Assembly: GCF_028868675.1 (NCBI RefSeq)
Contig: NZ_JAGWUA010000029.1
Location: 1 to 32,006 of the forward strand
Direction of reading: 5' to 3'
Length of the DNA: 32,006 bases
Origin: Bradyrhizobium sp.
GTDB lineage: Bacteria; Pseudomonadota; Alphaproteobacteria; Rhizobiales; Xanthobacteraceae
The notes under the pieces were generated by a model. That model did no database searches, was not told where the DNA came from, and was given only the letters and a program-made list of their open reading frames with translations. Both the position numbers and the translations under genes were made by a program. Positions 1 to 6,913 of this stretch are shown in pieces. How positions within the stretch are numbered: position 1 is the stretch's first letter; every line of letters starts with the position of its first letter.

Positions 1-228
1 AGCGATTGGGAGAACCTGACGCCCGCTCAGGAGTTGACGAAGGTGACGGAGCGGCTCAAGGCCGCGCGCAAGGGCATCATCCTGCTGCACGACGCCCAGC
101 CGCGGACGGCGGCCATGCTACCGGCCTTCCTGCGCTACCTCAGGGAGAATGGCTATCGCGTCGTGCACGTGGTTCCGGCGGGCCGCGGCGTGAAACAGGC
201 CCGGATGGGAGCCGACACGACGCATTGA
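1..228 (+). CDS. Polysaccharide deacetylase, C-terminal fragment (cut by window edge)
   Basis: The reading frame is open from base 1 to a stop at 226-228, so only the last 75 residues are present. It carries the final NodB-type motif (IILLHDAQPRT) followed by the helix and strand that normally close a carbohydrate esterase 4 domain (ENGYRVVHVVPAG). This segment closely matches the same part of the complete deacetylase that follows, so the two genes look like tandem paralogues. Known members of the family remove N- or O-acetyl groups from cell-wall or surface polysaccharides. Substrate, start and signal peptide cannot be judged here. Confidence 0.85.
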   Translation, partial: SDWENLTPAQELTKVTERLKAARKGIILLHDAQPRTAAMLPAFLRYLRENGYRVVHVVPAGRGVKQARMGADTTH

Positions 229-395
229 TGCCGGAATGTCACGCCGTCGCAAAATGCGGCGAAATGAGGCCGATTAAGGCACTGTTCATGTTAGGCCGTG
301 CAATCATTGGCAGGCCGGCCTCCGAACCGACGCAGACAGCGTCCAGACCAACGTTCGAGTTCGGCCGGGGTGGGTGTGAAGGCAGACGGTGGTTC

Positions 396-1700
396 ATGAT
401 CGGCAGTGGAATTGGTGTCCGGACGCGATCCTGGATCGTGCCGTGCCTTAGAATTTCCCTTGGAATTTCCCTTGGAATTTGCCTTGGAATGCTGGCCGCC
501 CCGATCGCCGGCACGCCTGCCGCCGCGGCAGCGGATTGTCCCGGCCATCCCGACGCCCTCGGCACCTCGCGCACCGTCGTGGTCGATCCGCGCGAGCATC
601 CGCGCATCGGCACGATGCAATATCGCGAGACGCTGCCGCTCAGGGATCACGAGGTGGTGCTGACCTTCGACGACGGTCCGCTGCCGAAATATAGCAACCA
701 GGTGCTGCAGATTCTCGCCAATGAATGCATCAAGGCGACCTTCTTCATCGTCGGCCGCCAGGCGCAGGCCAATCCCGAGGGCGTGCGCAAGCTCGTGGCC
801 GCCGGCCACACCGTCGGCACCCACAGCCAGAACCATCCGCTGACCTTCGAGAAGATGCCGGTCGAGAAGGCGAAAGCCGAGATCGACGGCGGCATCGCGT
901 CCACGACGGCGGCGCTGAGCGATCCGTCGGCGCTGGCGCCGTTCTTCCGCATCCCCGGCCTGTTGCGCGCTCAGGGCGTCGAGGACCTCCTCGCCTCGCG
1001 CGGCATACAGGTCTGGAGCGCCGATTTTCCGGCCGACGACTGGCGGCATGTCTCCGGCGAGCGCGTCCATCAGCTCGCGATGCAGCGGTTGGAGGCGAAG
1101 GGCAAGGGTATCCTGCTCTTGCACGACATCCAGCCGCGCACAGTCGCCGCGCTGCCAAAGATCATCCACGACCTGAAGGCGCGCGGCTACCGGATCGTGC
1201 ACGTGGTGCCGGCGACGGCCGATCGTCCGGCGACGCCGACCGAGCCGACCGAGTGGCTGTTGCATCCGCAGTCGGAGAGCGTGCCGGTCGCGCGCTGGCC
1301 GAAGATTCCGAACTTCGTGTTCGCGCAAGGCGAGCCGCTGCCGGCGCCGGCGCTGGCGGATTTGAACGCCGAGCTGCCGCGGCAGCCGGCCCTGCCGCGC
1401 CGATCCGCGGGCGAGGCGGATGCGGCGGCGCTGCCGGTGCCCGGGCGGGACGTCTTCGAGATCCCGGAGAAATCGCTCGCCGTCCTGCTCACGACGTCGT
1501 CCCGGCGCGGCGCCACGAGAACGGCTTCCGCCGAAACCGGACACAGGTCGCACGCCGTCGCCAGGGGCAAAGCCAGGACGCCGGCCAGATCGCATGGCCG
1601 GCAGCACGCACACGCCGCGCACACCGCGCCGAAGGGGACGACCGGAGGCACGGCCGCCAAGCCGCGTCCGACGCGGCTTGCCAGCCTGAAGAAGCGCTGA
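396..1700 (+). CDS. Secreted polysaccharide deacetylase (NodB/CE4 family) with basic C-terminal tail
   Basis: A 434-residue protein. The frame is open further upstream, but the ATG at 396 gives a good export signal: basic residues, a hydrophobic stretch and an alanine-rich cleavage region ending before DCPG. All CE4 motifs are visible: TFDDGP (catalytic base and metal Asp), THSQNH (metal His pair), RIPGLL, DFPADDW and LLLHD. The family deacetylates peptidoglycan or exopolysaccharide outside the inner membrane, using a metal ion. After the catalytic domain comes about 170 residues of low-complexity sequence ending in an Arg/His/Ala/Thr-rich basic tail, which could bind the wall or a polyanion (inference). 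It follows a paralogue by 167 bases. Substrate is unknown. Confidence 0.88.
   Translation: MIGSGIGVRTRSWIVPCLRISLGISLGICLGMLAAPIAGTPAAAAADCPGHPDALGTSRTVVVDPREHPRIGTMQYRETLPLRDHEVVLTFDDGPLPKYSNQVLQILANECIKATFFIVGRQAQANPEGVRKLVAAGHTVGTHSQNHPLTFEKMPVEKAKAEIDGGIASTTAALSDPSALAPFFRIPGLLRAQGVEDLLASRGIQVWSADFPADDWRHVSGERVHQLAMQRLEAKGKGILLLHDIQPRTVAALPKIIHDLKARGYRIVHVVPATADRPATPTEPTEWLLHPQSESVPVARWPKIPNFVFAQGEPLPAPALADLNAELPRQPALPRRSAGEADAAALPVPGRDVFEIPEKSLAVLLTTSSRRGATRTASAETGHRSHAVARGKARTPARSHGRQHAHAAHTAPKGTTGGTAAKPRPTRLASLKKR
452..487 (+). repeat. In-frame 12-bp tandem repeat in the signal-peptide core
   Basis: Three consecutive 12-base units (AATTTCCCTTGG, the same again, then AATTTGCCTTGG) lie head to tail. 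A more degenerate unit precedes them at about 440-451. Each unit encodes one turn of a repeating I-S/C-L-G peptide, so adding or losing a unit lengthens or shortens the hydrophobic core of the deacetylase signal peptide by four residues without a frameshift. Confidence 0.85.
1659..1679. terminator. Perfect inverted repeat at the end of the deacetylase gene (possible bidirectional terminator)
   Basis: A 10-base perfect inverted repeat (AAGCCGCGTC, C, GACGCGGCTT) lies 19 bases before the deacetylase stop codon. Convergent genes are separated here by only 9 bases, so a terminator would have to overlap coding sequence. There is no long T run on either side, so this may only be a codon-driven palindrome. 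Confidence 0.3.
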
Positions 1701-1709
1701 GCCGCGACG

Positions 1710-2084
1710 TCAGGGCGTGACGATCTTGGCGACGCAGAGCAGCACGATCAGCGCCAGGAAGAACAGATCCATGTAGGACTTCAGTTCGCCGTCGCGGCGC
1801 AGTCTTGCCGCGTCCATGACGATCTGCTTGCGCGCCGCATTGGCGCCGGTGGCTTCATTGAACGCGGCCTGCAGCCGGCGCGCCTCGGCCTCCAGCTTCT
1901 CGATCTTCTGGAAGAAGTAGAACGAGCGCAGCGTCGAGGCGGCGCGCATCGCGCTGTAGACGAGCACCAGAATCGCAAGCATGGCCCGGTTCGGATACTT
2001 CTCGATAAAGTTCAGGCTGAAAAAGACCACCGCCATGAATGCGAAGTTCGACACGAAGCGGTAGAGGAAGCTCAGGAAGACCAT
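1710..2084 (-). CDS. Small membrane protein with coiled-coil linker, unknown function
   Basis: A 124-residue protein that I do not recognise. It has two hydrophobic segments near the N terminus (about 5-25 and 33-52). A charged helical region rich in Glu, Arg, Ala and Leu follows (about 57-100, EKLEAEARRLQAAF), likely coiled coil. A third hydrophobic segment closes the protein (about 106-122, LFFLALIVLLCVAKIV). It is convergent with the deacetylase. The ATG at 2084 is the first in frame. The hydrophobic pattern and intact frame make it a credible gene, but nothing indicates its role. Confidence 0.7.
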   Translation of the reverse strand: MVFLSFLYRFVSNFAFMAVVFFSLNFIEKYPNRAMLAILVLVYSAMRAASTLRSFYFFQKIEKLEAEARRLQAAFNEATGANAARKQIVMDAARLRRDGELKSYMDLFFLALIVLLCVAKIVTP

Positions 2085-2400
2085 GCTTGTTCCAGCCTAG
2101 GTCGCAAGCGGATGTCGCGTTGCGGATTGCGGGATCATCGGTGGATTGCCGCCGGACTGCACGCTGCGGCCGCTGGTCCACGCCAACGTTGTTACAGTTT
2201 CCGCTGCCTGTACGACGCGGGCCGGGAATCGCCCGGAGGTGCGCGCGCCGTGGCGTTTTAGCGGGGCGCCGTCATAATGCAAGGTGTCGGGAGCGCCGTG
2301 CGATGCTGCACGCCGCCTGCGGTGCGAGGTGCAGCGGCGCGATGGAGCTTCAGCACAAGTCGCGATACACTGGGTTTGCCACCAGATGTGGGATCTGCCG
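2085..2400. other. Intergenic region without a recognisable gene
   Basis: About 315 bases between two divergent genes. Frames are open on both strands, as expected at this GC content, but none has a convincing start or familiar composition. Promoters for both flanking genes should lie here. I see no clear -35/-10 pair. Confidence 0.4.
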
Positions 2401-2658
2401 ATGCCGAGAAAGGGAATCACGGGCCACGACGAATGGGTCCTCACCGAGGCTCTGGCGACCGCACTCGTCGCGCTGGAGCAACTCGCGCCCAAGCACCGGC
2501 CGCTGGCGCATATGGAAGACCTCCGCAAGCTGCTTGCCAACGGCAAGGAGCCGCAGACCGTCAACCTGCACCTCGCCCAGGCCAAATGCCGGCTGTTTCC
2601 CGACCTCGACCCGCTGACGATCTACAAGGAATACGGCGTCGGCGACGAATACGGCTGA
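2401..2658 (+). CDS. Small conserved-looking hypothetical protein
   Basis: An 85-residue soluble protein starting MPRKGITGHDEWVL and ending YGVGDEYG. I do not recognise the family. It looks mostly helical: a leucine/alanine-rich helix (TEALATALVALEQL), a short basic segment with a candidate helix (HMEDLRKLLANG), then an acidic end. The start at 2401 is chosen because a weak GGGA sequence lies upstream. An in-frame ATG at 2386 would add five residues, and the frame stays open to 2284. It ends about 40 bases before the promoter of the toxin-antitoxin operon and probably is not part of it. Confidence 0.6.
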   Translation: MPRKGITGHDEWVLTEALATALVALEQLAPKHRPLAHMEDLRKLLANGKEPQTVNLHLAQAKCRLFPDLDPLTIYKEYGVGDEYG

Positions 2659-2695
2659 GGACCGCGCGGCCAGGGCCGAACCGTGATCGAGGGAC

Positions 2696-2723
2696 TTGCA
2701 ATCCGGCAATCTGCCGTTATTCT
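2696..2723 (+). promoter_or_regulatory. Candidate sigma-70 promoter of the toxin-antitoxin operon
   Basis: TTGCAA at 2696-2701 and TATTCT at 2718-2723 are separated by 16 bases and lie about 36 bases before the antitoxin start. Each box matches four of six consensus bases. The inverted repeats described next occupy the spacer and the region just downstream, the usual place for a repressor operator. Confidence 0.5.
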
Positions 2724-2740
2724 TAGGGCATATTGCCGGA
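2702..2740. promoter_or_regulatory. Candidate antitoxin operator: nested inverted repeats
   Basis: TCCGGCAAT at 2702-2710 is the exact reverse complement of ATTGCCGGA at 2732-2740. Inside this lies a second palindrome, CGGCA-ATC-TGCCG, at 2704-2716. Together they give three CGGCA/TGCCG half-sites around the promoter and 18 bases before the antitoxin ATG. Antitoxins of RES/Xre pairs commonly repress their own operon through such palindromes. Binding here is inferred. Confidence 0.55.
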
Positions 2741-2758
2741 CCGTGTCAGAGCGTGCCG

Positions 2759-3190
2759 ATGTCCGTTGTTGAAATCGTAGCAGAAAAGCTGGGAGGCCGT
2801 TCCGTGCTTGGCGGCGTCGTGCGCTCGCAAGCCGATCTCGCCCTGGCTGTCCGCAGGCGGCTGCCCCTCACCGCTCTCCAGGGGCTGGCCCGGGCCGGGC
2901 TGAGCGATCAGGAGATCGAGCAGTTCGTCATCCCGCAGCGCACGCGCCGTCATCGCGTCGTGAAGAACCAACCGTTGACGGTTGAGGAATCCGATCGCGC
3001 GGTCCGCCTGCTGCGCATCCAGACTCTCGCCGAGGAGACGTTCGCAGACGTCGGCAAGGCGAACATATGGCTCCGCCGACCGCTGGCGGAATTGCACAAG
3101 GAGACGCCGTTGGCCGTCGCGCAAACCGAGGCGGGCGCGCGCGTCATCGAGACCATTCTCGGCAAGATCGCCTGGGGTGCGGCCGCCTGA
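2759..3190 (+). CDS. Xre/MbcA/ParS-type antitoxin of a RES toxin-antitoxin pair
   Basis: A 143-residue protein placed directly before a RES-domain toxin, overlapping it by one base (TGATG at 3188-3192), which suggests translational coupling. The N-terminal half contains an Xre-like helical DNA-binding region with a QEIEQFVIPQRTRRHR segment. The C-terminal third matches the toxin-binding domain of the MbcA/ParS class: ANIWLRRPLAEL, then TPLAVAQTEAGARVIETILGKIAWG. In characterised pairs the antitoxin blocks the toxin active site and represses the operon. The ATG at 2759 is preferred over an upstream in-frame start at 2696, because that one would overlap the promoter. Confidence 0.88.
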   Translation: MSVVEIVAEKLGGRSVLGGVVRSQADLALAVRRRLPLTALQGLARAGLSDQEIEQFVIPQRTRRHRVVKNQPLTVEESDRAVRLLRIQTLAEETFADVGKANIWLRRPLAELHKETPLAVAQTEAGARVIETILGKIAWGAAA

Positions 3191-3651
3191 TGCTGCTCTG
3201 GCGCCTGTCGGGTGCGCAACATGCGAGGGCGTTCGATGGCGGCTACGGGCTACTGTTCGATGGACGCTGGAACACGATCGGTCACCCCGTCACCTACTGC
3301 GCCACGTCACCTGCCCTGTGCGTGCTGGAAAAGCTCGTGCATGTGGAGGATCCGATGCTCCTGCCCGAACTGGTGATGGTGCGCTACGACGTGCCCGATG
3401 ATCTGGCCGTCGAGACCCGCGCAGTTGCCGATCTGCCCTCGGATTGGCGGCATCGGGAGAGCTGGACGCAGCGGCAGGGCGATCAATGGCATGCCTCGGT
3501 GTCGACGCCGCTCCTGCGCGTTCCGTCCGCGATCGTTCCCTTGGATCGGTCGCCCGACCTGAACGTGCTGATCAACCACCGGCATGCGGACGCCGCGCGC
3601 ATCTCGATCGTCGCCGCGGAGCGCTTCGTGCTCGATCCGCGGCTGTTCTAG
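3190..3651 (+). CDS. RES-domain toxin (ParT/MbcT-like NAD-targeting family)
   Basis: A 153-residue single-domain protein of the RES family. The core GRWN (Arg26), Tyr36 in VTYCATS, Glu47 in VLEKLVH and the late NVLINHRHADAARI segment are all present, so it appears intact. Characterised homologues act on NAD, either degrading it (MbcT type) or ADP-ribosylating a metabolic enzyme (ParT type). The sequence alone does not tell which applies. Its ATG lies inside the antitoxin stop region, giving a compact two-gene operon with the antitoxin first. The pair sits next to the 3' end of a tRNA-Leu gene, a common location for accessory DNA, although no integrase is nearby. Confidence 0.9.
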   Translation: MLLWRLSGAQHARAFDGGYGLLFDGRWNTIGHPVTYCATSPALCVLEKLVHVEDPMLLPELVMVRYDVPDDLAVETRAVADLPSDWRHRESWTQRQGDQWHASVSTPLLRVPSAIVPLDRSPDLNVLINHRHADAARISIVAAERFVLDPRLF

Positions 3652-3660
3652 CTGCGGATG

Positions 3661-3680
3661 CGCCACTGAGCCGAGTGGCG
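3661..3680. terminator. Hairpin between toxin gene and tRNA-Leu
   Basis: CGCCACT (3661-3667) and AGTGGCG (3674-3680) form a perfect 7-bp stem with a six-base loop, ten bases after the toxin stop and 26 bases from the tRNA 3' end. No T run follows on either strand. It is well placed to stop transcription of the toxin operon, the convergent tRNA, or both. Confidence 0.45.
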
Positions 3681-3705
3681 TCCGAGAGATTGCGAATTTC
3701 GAGGC

Positions 3706-3790
3706 TGGTGCGCTCGGAGGGACTCGAACCCCCACGATTTTACTCACTGCCACCTCAAGGCAGCGCGTCTACCAGTTCCGCCACGAGCGC
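3706..3790 (-). tRNA. tRNA-Leu (anticodon GAG)
   Basis: Read on the minus strand, this 85-nt sequence folds as a class II tRNA. The acceptor stem is GCGCTCG/CGAGCGC and the D arm contains GGTAGACGC. The anticodon arm is CTGCC-TTGAGGT-GGCAG, giving anticodon GAG, and a long variable arm follows. The T arm is GGGGG-TTCGAGT-CCCTC. Discriminator A and an encoded CCA end are present (3706-3709). The long variable arm and anticodon identify leucine, codons CUC/CUU. Confidence 0.95.
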
Positions 3791-3895
3791 TTGGGAAGCC
3801 GGCTGAGGGCTGAAGCCCGGCCGGATCGACGGCGCCGATGTAACAAATCGATCAGGGGGGGACAAGCCTGCCGATGCCCCTAAGCCCACAAGCTC

Positions 3896-3920
3896 CGGGG
3901 GAGAAGTTCCCCCGCTTTTT
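3896..3920. terminator. GC-rich hairpin with T run beyond fliN
   Basis: CGGGGGA (3896-3902) pairs with TCCCCCG (3908-3914) around a five-base loop, followed on the plus strand by CTTTTT. It starts 16 bases past the FliN stop, so it probably ends FliN transcription from the minus strand, although the T run has the right polarity only for plus-strand transcripts. It could also catch read-through from the toxin operon. Confidence 0.5.
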
Positions 3921-3929
3921 GGCCGGCCC

Positions 3930-4172
3930 CTACCGGCTTCCGGGCGAGCGCGGCAGCATCTGCTTGACCTCAACCGCAATCCGGTTGCGGTCCACCAGCA
4001 CCACGCCGCTGGCAACGGGCAGATTGTTGGCCAGGACCTTGACCTCGTCGGCCTCGGTCGAGTCCAGTTCGATGATGGCGCCGCGGGAAAGACGCAATAC
4101 CTGGTGGATCGGCATGGTGGTGGTCCCGAGGACCACCATGAGATCCACGTTGACTTTATCGAGAGTTGGCAC
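3930..4172 (-). CDS. fliN: FliN-type flagellar motor switch protein (single SpoA domain)
   Basis: An 80-residue protein that is essentially one SpoA/FliN C-terminal domain. It has the typical VNVDLMVVLGTTTMPIHQVLRLSRGAIIEL opening and a VLVDRNRIAVEVKQML ending. FliN forms the lower part of the flagellar C ring and helps in export and rotation switching. The frame uses GTG at 4172 and stays open a little further upstream, so a slightly longer N terminus is possible. No other flagellar gene is visible: it stands between tRNA-Leu and the divergent lipB. It may be a true FliN outside the main cluster or an orphan paralogue. Length is short but usual for minimal FliN proteins. Confidence 0.8.
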   Translation of the reverse strand: MPTLDKVNVDLMVVLGTTTMPIHQVLRLSRGAIIELDSTEADEVKVLANNLPVASGVVLVDRNRIAVEVKQMLPRSPGSR

Positions 4173-4239
4173 TTCGGCACCACCGCAACTTGAGACCGGA
4201 CATTTGCGCCTGCGATCATCACCACGTTATGGTTAGGCA

Positions 4240-4965
4240 ATGGTTAACGACCGCCAAGACCTCGATTTGACGCTGTTTTCCGGCCCGGTGGGCGAGCCGG
4301 TGGAATGGCGCATCTCCGCCGCGCCGGTGGCCTATCCGGAGGCCGTGGCCGCCATGGAGGCGCGCGCGGCCGCGATCGCAGCCGGGCAGGCCCGAGAGCT
4401 GGTCTGGCTGCTGGAGCACCCCCCACTCTATACCTCCGGTACCTCCGGCAAGCCCGCCGACTTGCTCGAGGGGCGCTTTCCCGTCTTTGCCACCGGCCGC
4501 GGCGGGCAACTGACCTATCACGGCCCCGGGCAGCGGGTGGCCTATGTGATGCTCGATCTCAAGCGCCGCCGGCCCGACGTGCGGGCCTTTGTGGCAAGCC
4601 TAGAGGAATGGATCATCCGGACGCTCGCCGTCTTCAACGTCCGCGGCGAGCGGCGCGAGGACCGGATCGGTGTCTGGGTCGGGCGTCCGGACAAGGGATC
4701 GGGTCATGAGGACAAGATCGCCGCCATCGGCGTGCGGTTGAGGCGCTGGGTCTCGTTCCATGGCATCGCGATCAACGTCGAGCCCGACCTATCGCATTTC
4801 GAAGGTATCGTGCCCTGCGGCGTCGCCGACCCCCGCTACGGCGTCACCTCGCTGGTCGATCTCGGCCATCCCGTCACGATGGTCGATGTCGACATCGCGT
4901 TGCGCCAGGCGTTTGAGCAGGTATTCGGTTCCGTCACGACGTCACAGCCGGAGGCCGCGGCCTAG
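4240..4965 (+). CDS. lipB: Octanoyl-ACP:protein N-octanoyltransferase (lipoate biosynthesis)
   Basis: A 241-residue LipB. It transfers octanoate from acyl carrier protein to lipoyl domains of 2-oxoacid dehydrogenases and the glycine cleavage H protein, before LipA inserts sulfur. The signature [12 protein letters not shown] is at about 87-98. The catalytic lysine lies in DKIAAIG (Lys159) and the catalytic cysteine in GIVPCGV (Cys193). These are the expected thioester-forming dyad, and length is normal. The start at 4240 is the second of two similar ATGGTTA sequences (4229 and 4240). It is divergent from fliN with 67 bases between them, and lipA is not in the window. Confidence 0.95.
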   Translation: MVNDRQDLDLTLFSGPVGEPVEWRISAAPVAYPEAVAAMEARAAAIAAGQARELVWLLEHPPLYTSGTSGKPADLLEGRFPVFATGRGGQLTYHGPGQRVAYVMLDLKRRRPDVRAFVASLEEWIIRTLAVFNVRGERREDRIGVWVGRPDKGSGHEDKIAAIGVRLRRWVSFHGIAINVEPDLSHFEGIVPCGVADPRYGVTSLVDLGHPVTMVDVDIALRQAFEQVFGSVTTSQPEAAA

Positions 4966-5038
4966 AGTCGCCGTGAAGGTCCTCGGATCTGCGACGCAAG
5001 ACCTCATCCTGGGGGCAACCGAATCTGCCGCAAGGGGC

Positions 5039-5063
5039 GGAACCAAATCGGCATTGAGGCGTT
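5039..5063 (+). promoter_or_regulatory. Candidate EcfG (general stress response) promoter before the first hybrid kinase
   Basis: GGAAC at 5039-5043 and CGTT at 5060-5063 are separated by exactly 16 bases. This matches the EcfG sigma-factor consensus of alphaproteobacteria (GGAAC-N16/17-CGTT). The ATG of the kinase lies 25 bases after the -10 box, leaving a short leader with a GAGGCGGGG purine stretch. Confidence 0.6.
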
Positions 5064-5088
5064 TGCCCCCGTCGAGGCGGGGTCGAGA

Positions 5089-6609
5089 ATGGTCAAAAAG
5101 CTGAACCAACAGAAGGACTTGTTCGAGAGTGAGCGGAGTTTCCGGCTGTTGGTGGAAGGAGTTGCGGACTACGCCCTCTACATGCTCGATCCCACCGGCA
5201 TCGTCACGAGCTGGAACATCGGCGGGGAACGCATCAAGGGCTACGCGCCGACGGAGATCCTCGGCCAGCATTTCTCCCGTTTCTATACCCAGCCCGACCG
5301 CGCCAGCGGCAAGCCGCTACGCGCGCTCCGGATTGCGCGAGAACAGGGCCGCTACGAGGAGGAAGGCTGGCGCGTCCGCAAGGACGGCACCTTCTTCTGG
5401 GCCAGCGTCATCATCGATCCCATCTACGAGGACGGCAATCTCGTCGGCTTCGCGAAGGTCACCCGCGACATCACCGAGCGGCGCAATGCCCAGCTCAAGC
5501 TGGAAGCGATGCAGAAGCAGCTCGCCGAATCCCAGAAGCTGGATGCGCTCGGCCAGCTCACCGGTGGCGTCGCGCACGACTTCAACAATCTGCTGATGAT
5601 CATCAGCGGCAGTCTCCACGTCCTGAAGAGAAGCGCGGGCGACGACGACAGGCTGCAGCGCGCGATCTCCGCGATCGATACCGCAACCAAACGCGGTGCC
5701 GCGCTCACCAGTCAGCTCCTGACCTTCGCGCGGCGGCAAAGCGTCAATCCGCAGTCGATCGATTTCGGCGAGCGGATCGCGGCCATCGGCGAGGTGCTCC
5801 ACGCCGGCGTCGGCAGCTCGGTTAGGCTCGCCTTCGACATCGACCGCACCGTCTGGCCGATCAAGGCCGACGTCTCCGAGCTGGAGACCGCCTTGCTCAA
5901 TCTCGTCATCAATGCGCGCGACGCGATGCCGGAGGGCGGCACCGTGACGATCAGCGCCGGCAACAGGTCGCTGTCCGATCCGCTGCGTTCCGGCGATTTC
6001 GTAGCGATCAGCGTCACCGATACCGGCGTCGGGATTCCCGCCGACGTACTGGACAAGATCTTCGAGCCGTTCTTCACGACCAAGCCGATGGGCAAGGGCA
6101 CCGGGCTAGGCCTCTCCCAGGTGCATGGCTTTGCGCATCAGGCCGGCGGCACCGTGGAGGTCGATAGCGAGCTCGGCAAGGGCACGACCTTCACGATCCT
6201 GCTGCCACGCGAGATGGACGCGCCGCGCCGCGAGATCGCGGATATCGCGCAGTCCCGCGGCAGCGGCAGGGTGTTGCTGGTGGAGGACAATCCGGACGTC
6301 GCCGCCGTCAGCATCGCCCTGCTGGAGCAACTCGGCTATCAGGTCCGGCGGGTGGCCGACGCGGAAACGGCGCTGCGCGAAATCGAGCTCAACGGCGTCG
6401 ACTTCGTGTTCTCCGACATCGTGATGCCCGGCAAGATGGACGGGCTCGGCCTCGCCCATCGGCTGCGGGAGATCCATCCCGGCCTGCCGATCCTGCTGGC
6501 CACCGGCTACAGCGACGTCGCAGCCGGCGTGCGCGGCAACTTCCCGATCCTGCGCAAGCCCTATGAGATCCACGAACTGAGCGAGGCGATCGCAAAGCTG
6601 CCGCGCTGA
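5089..6609 (+). CDS. Soluble PAS-domain hybrid sensor histidine kinase with receiver
   Basis: A 506-residue protein with no membrane segment. The order is a PAS domain (about 16-131, ending in the PAC-like VTRDITERR), then a HisKA dimerisation domain with phosphoacceptor His163 ([11 protein letters not shown]). An HATPase domain follows with N box LVINARDAM (about 272-280), DTGVGIP (311-317), FEPFFTTK and [11 protein letters not shown]-terminal receiver starts at VLLVEDN (about 395-401), with acceptor Asp443 (FSDIVMPG) and Lys490. All catalytic residues are present. It should sense a cytoplasmic signal such as redox, light or a ligand, and relay phosphate to its own receiver. No output regulator is next to it. 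Its kinase-receiver core closely resembles the kinase at 10413. Confidence 0.93.
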   Translation: MVKKLNQQKDLFESERSFRLLVEGVADYALYMLDPTGIVTSWNIGGERIKGYAPTEILGQHFSRFYTQPDRASGKPLRALRIAREQGRYEEEGWRVRKDGTFFWASVIIDPIYEDGNLVGFAKVTRDITERRNAQLKLEAMQKQLAESQKLDALGQLTGGVAHDFNNLLMIISGSLHVLKRSAGDDDRLQRAISAIDTATKRGAALTSQLLTFARRQSVNPQSIDFGERIAAIGEVLHAGVGSSVRLAFDIDRTVWPIKADVSELETALLNLVINARDAMPEGGTVTISAGNRSLSDPLRSGDFVAISVTDTGVGIPADVLDKIFEPFFTTKPMGKGTGLGLSQVHGFAHQAGGTVEVDSELGKGTTFTILLPREMDAPRREIADIAQSRGSGRVLLVEDNPDVAAVSIALLEQLGYQVRRVADAETALREIELNGVDFVFSDIVMPGKMDGLGLAHRLREIHPGLPILLATGYSDVAAGVRGNFPILRKPYEIHELSEAIAKLPR

Positions 6610-6613
6610 ACGG

Positions 6614-6913
6614 CTATGTCGTTGTAAGCACCGAGAATGCCTCGCCCGCCCGACGCAGGTTCAACTCGTCCTCGCGCGCCGTTTCTTTCGTCACGCTGTC
6701 GACCCGCGCCGATGGCGGACCGTGCCGGCACAATGCGATCATCTCGGCCACCCGCAGCGCCGGTCCGGCGAACAGCGCCTCGACGCTGCCATCGCGGCGA
6801 TTGCGCACCCAGCCTTCCAGCCCGCTCGTCACGGCCTGGTATTCGACCCACGCGCGATAGCCAACGCCCTGCACCCGGCCGCGGATCGTGACCTGGAGGA
6901 TCGCCCGGCTCAC
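6614..6913 (-). CDS. acyP: Acylphosphatase
   Basis: A 99-residue protein of the acylphosphatase family, which hydrolyses carboxyl-phosphate bonds in small molecules such as acetyl phosphate. The phosphate-binding loop GRVQGVGYR with catalytic Arg20 and the second catalytic residue Asn38 ([13 protein letters not shown]) are present, and length is normal. Its GTG start overlaps the stop of the upstream gene by four bases (GTGA), so the two are translationally coupled. It converges with the hybrid kinase with four bases between stops. Confidence 0.93.
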   Translation of the reverse strand: MSRAILQVTIRGRVQGVGYRAWVEYQAVTSGLEGWVRNRRDGSVEALFAGPALRVAEMIALCRHGPPSARVDSVTKETAREDELNLRRAGEAFSVLTTT

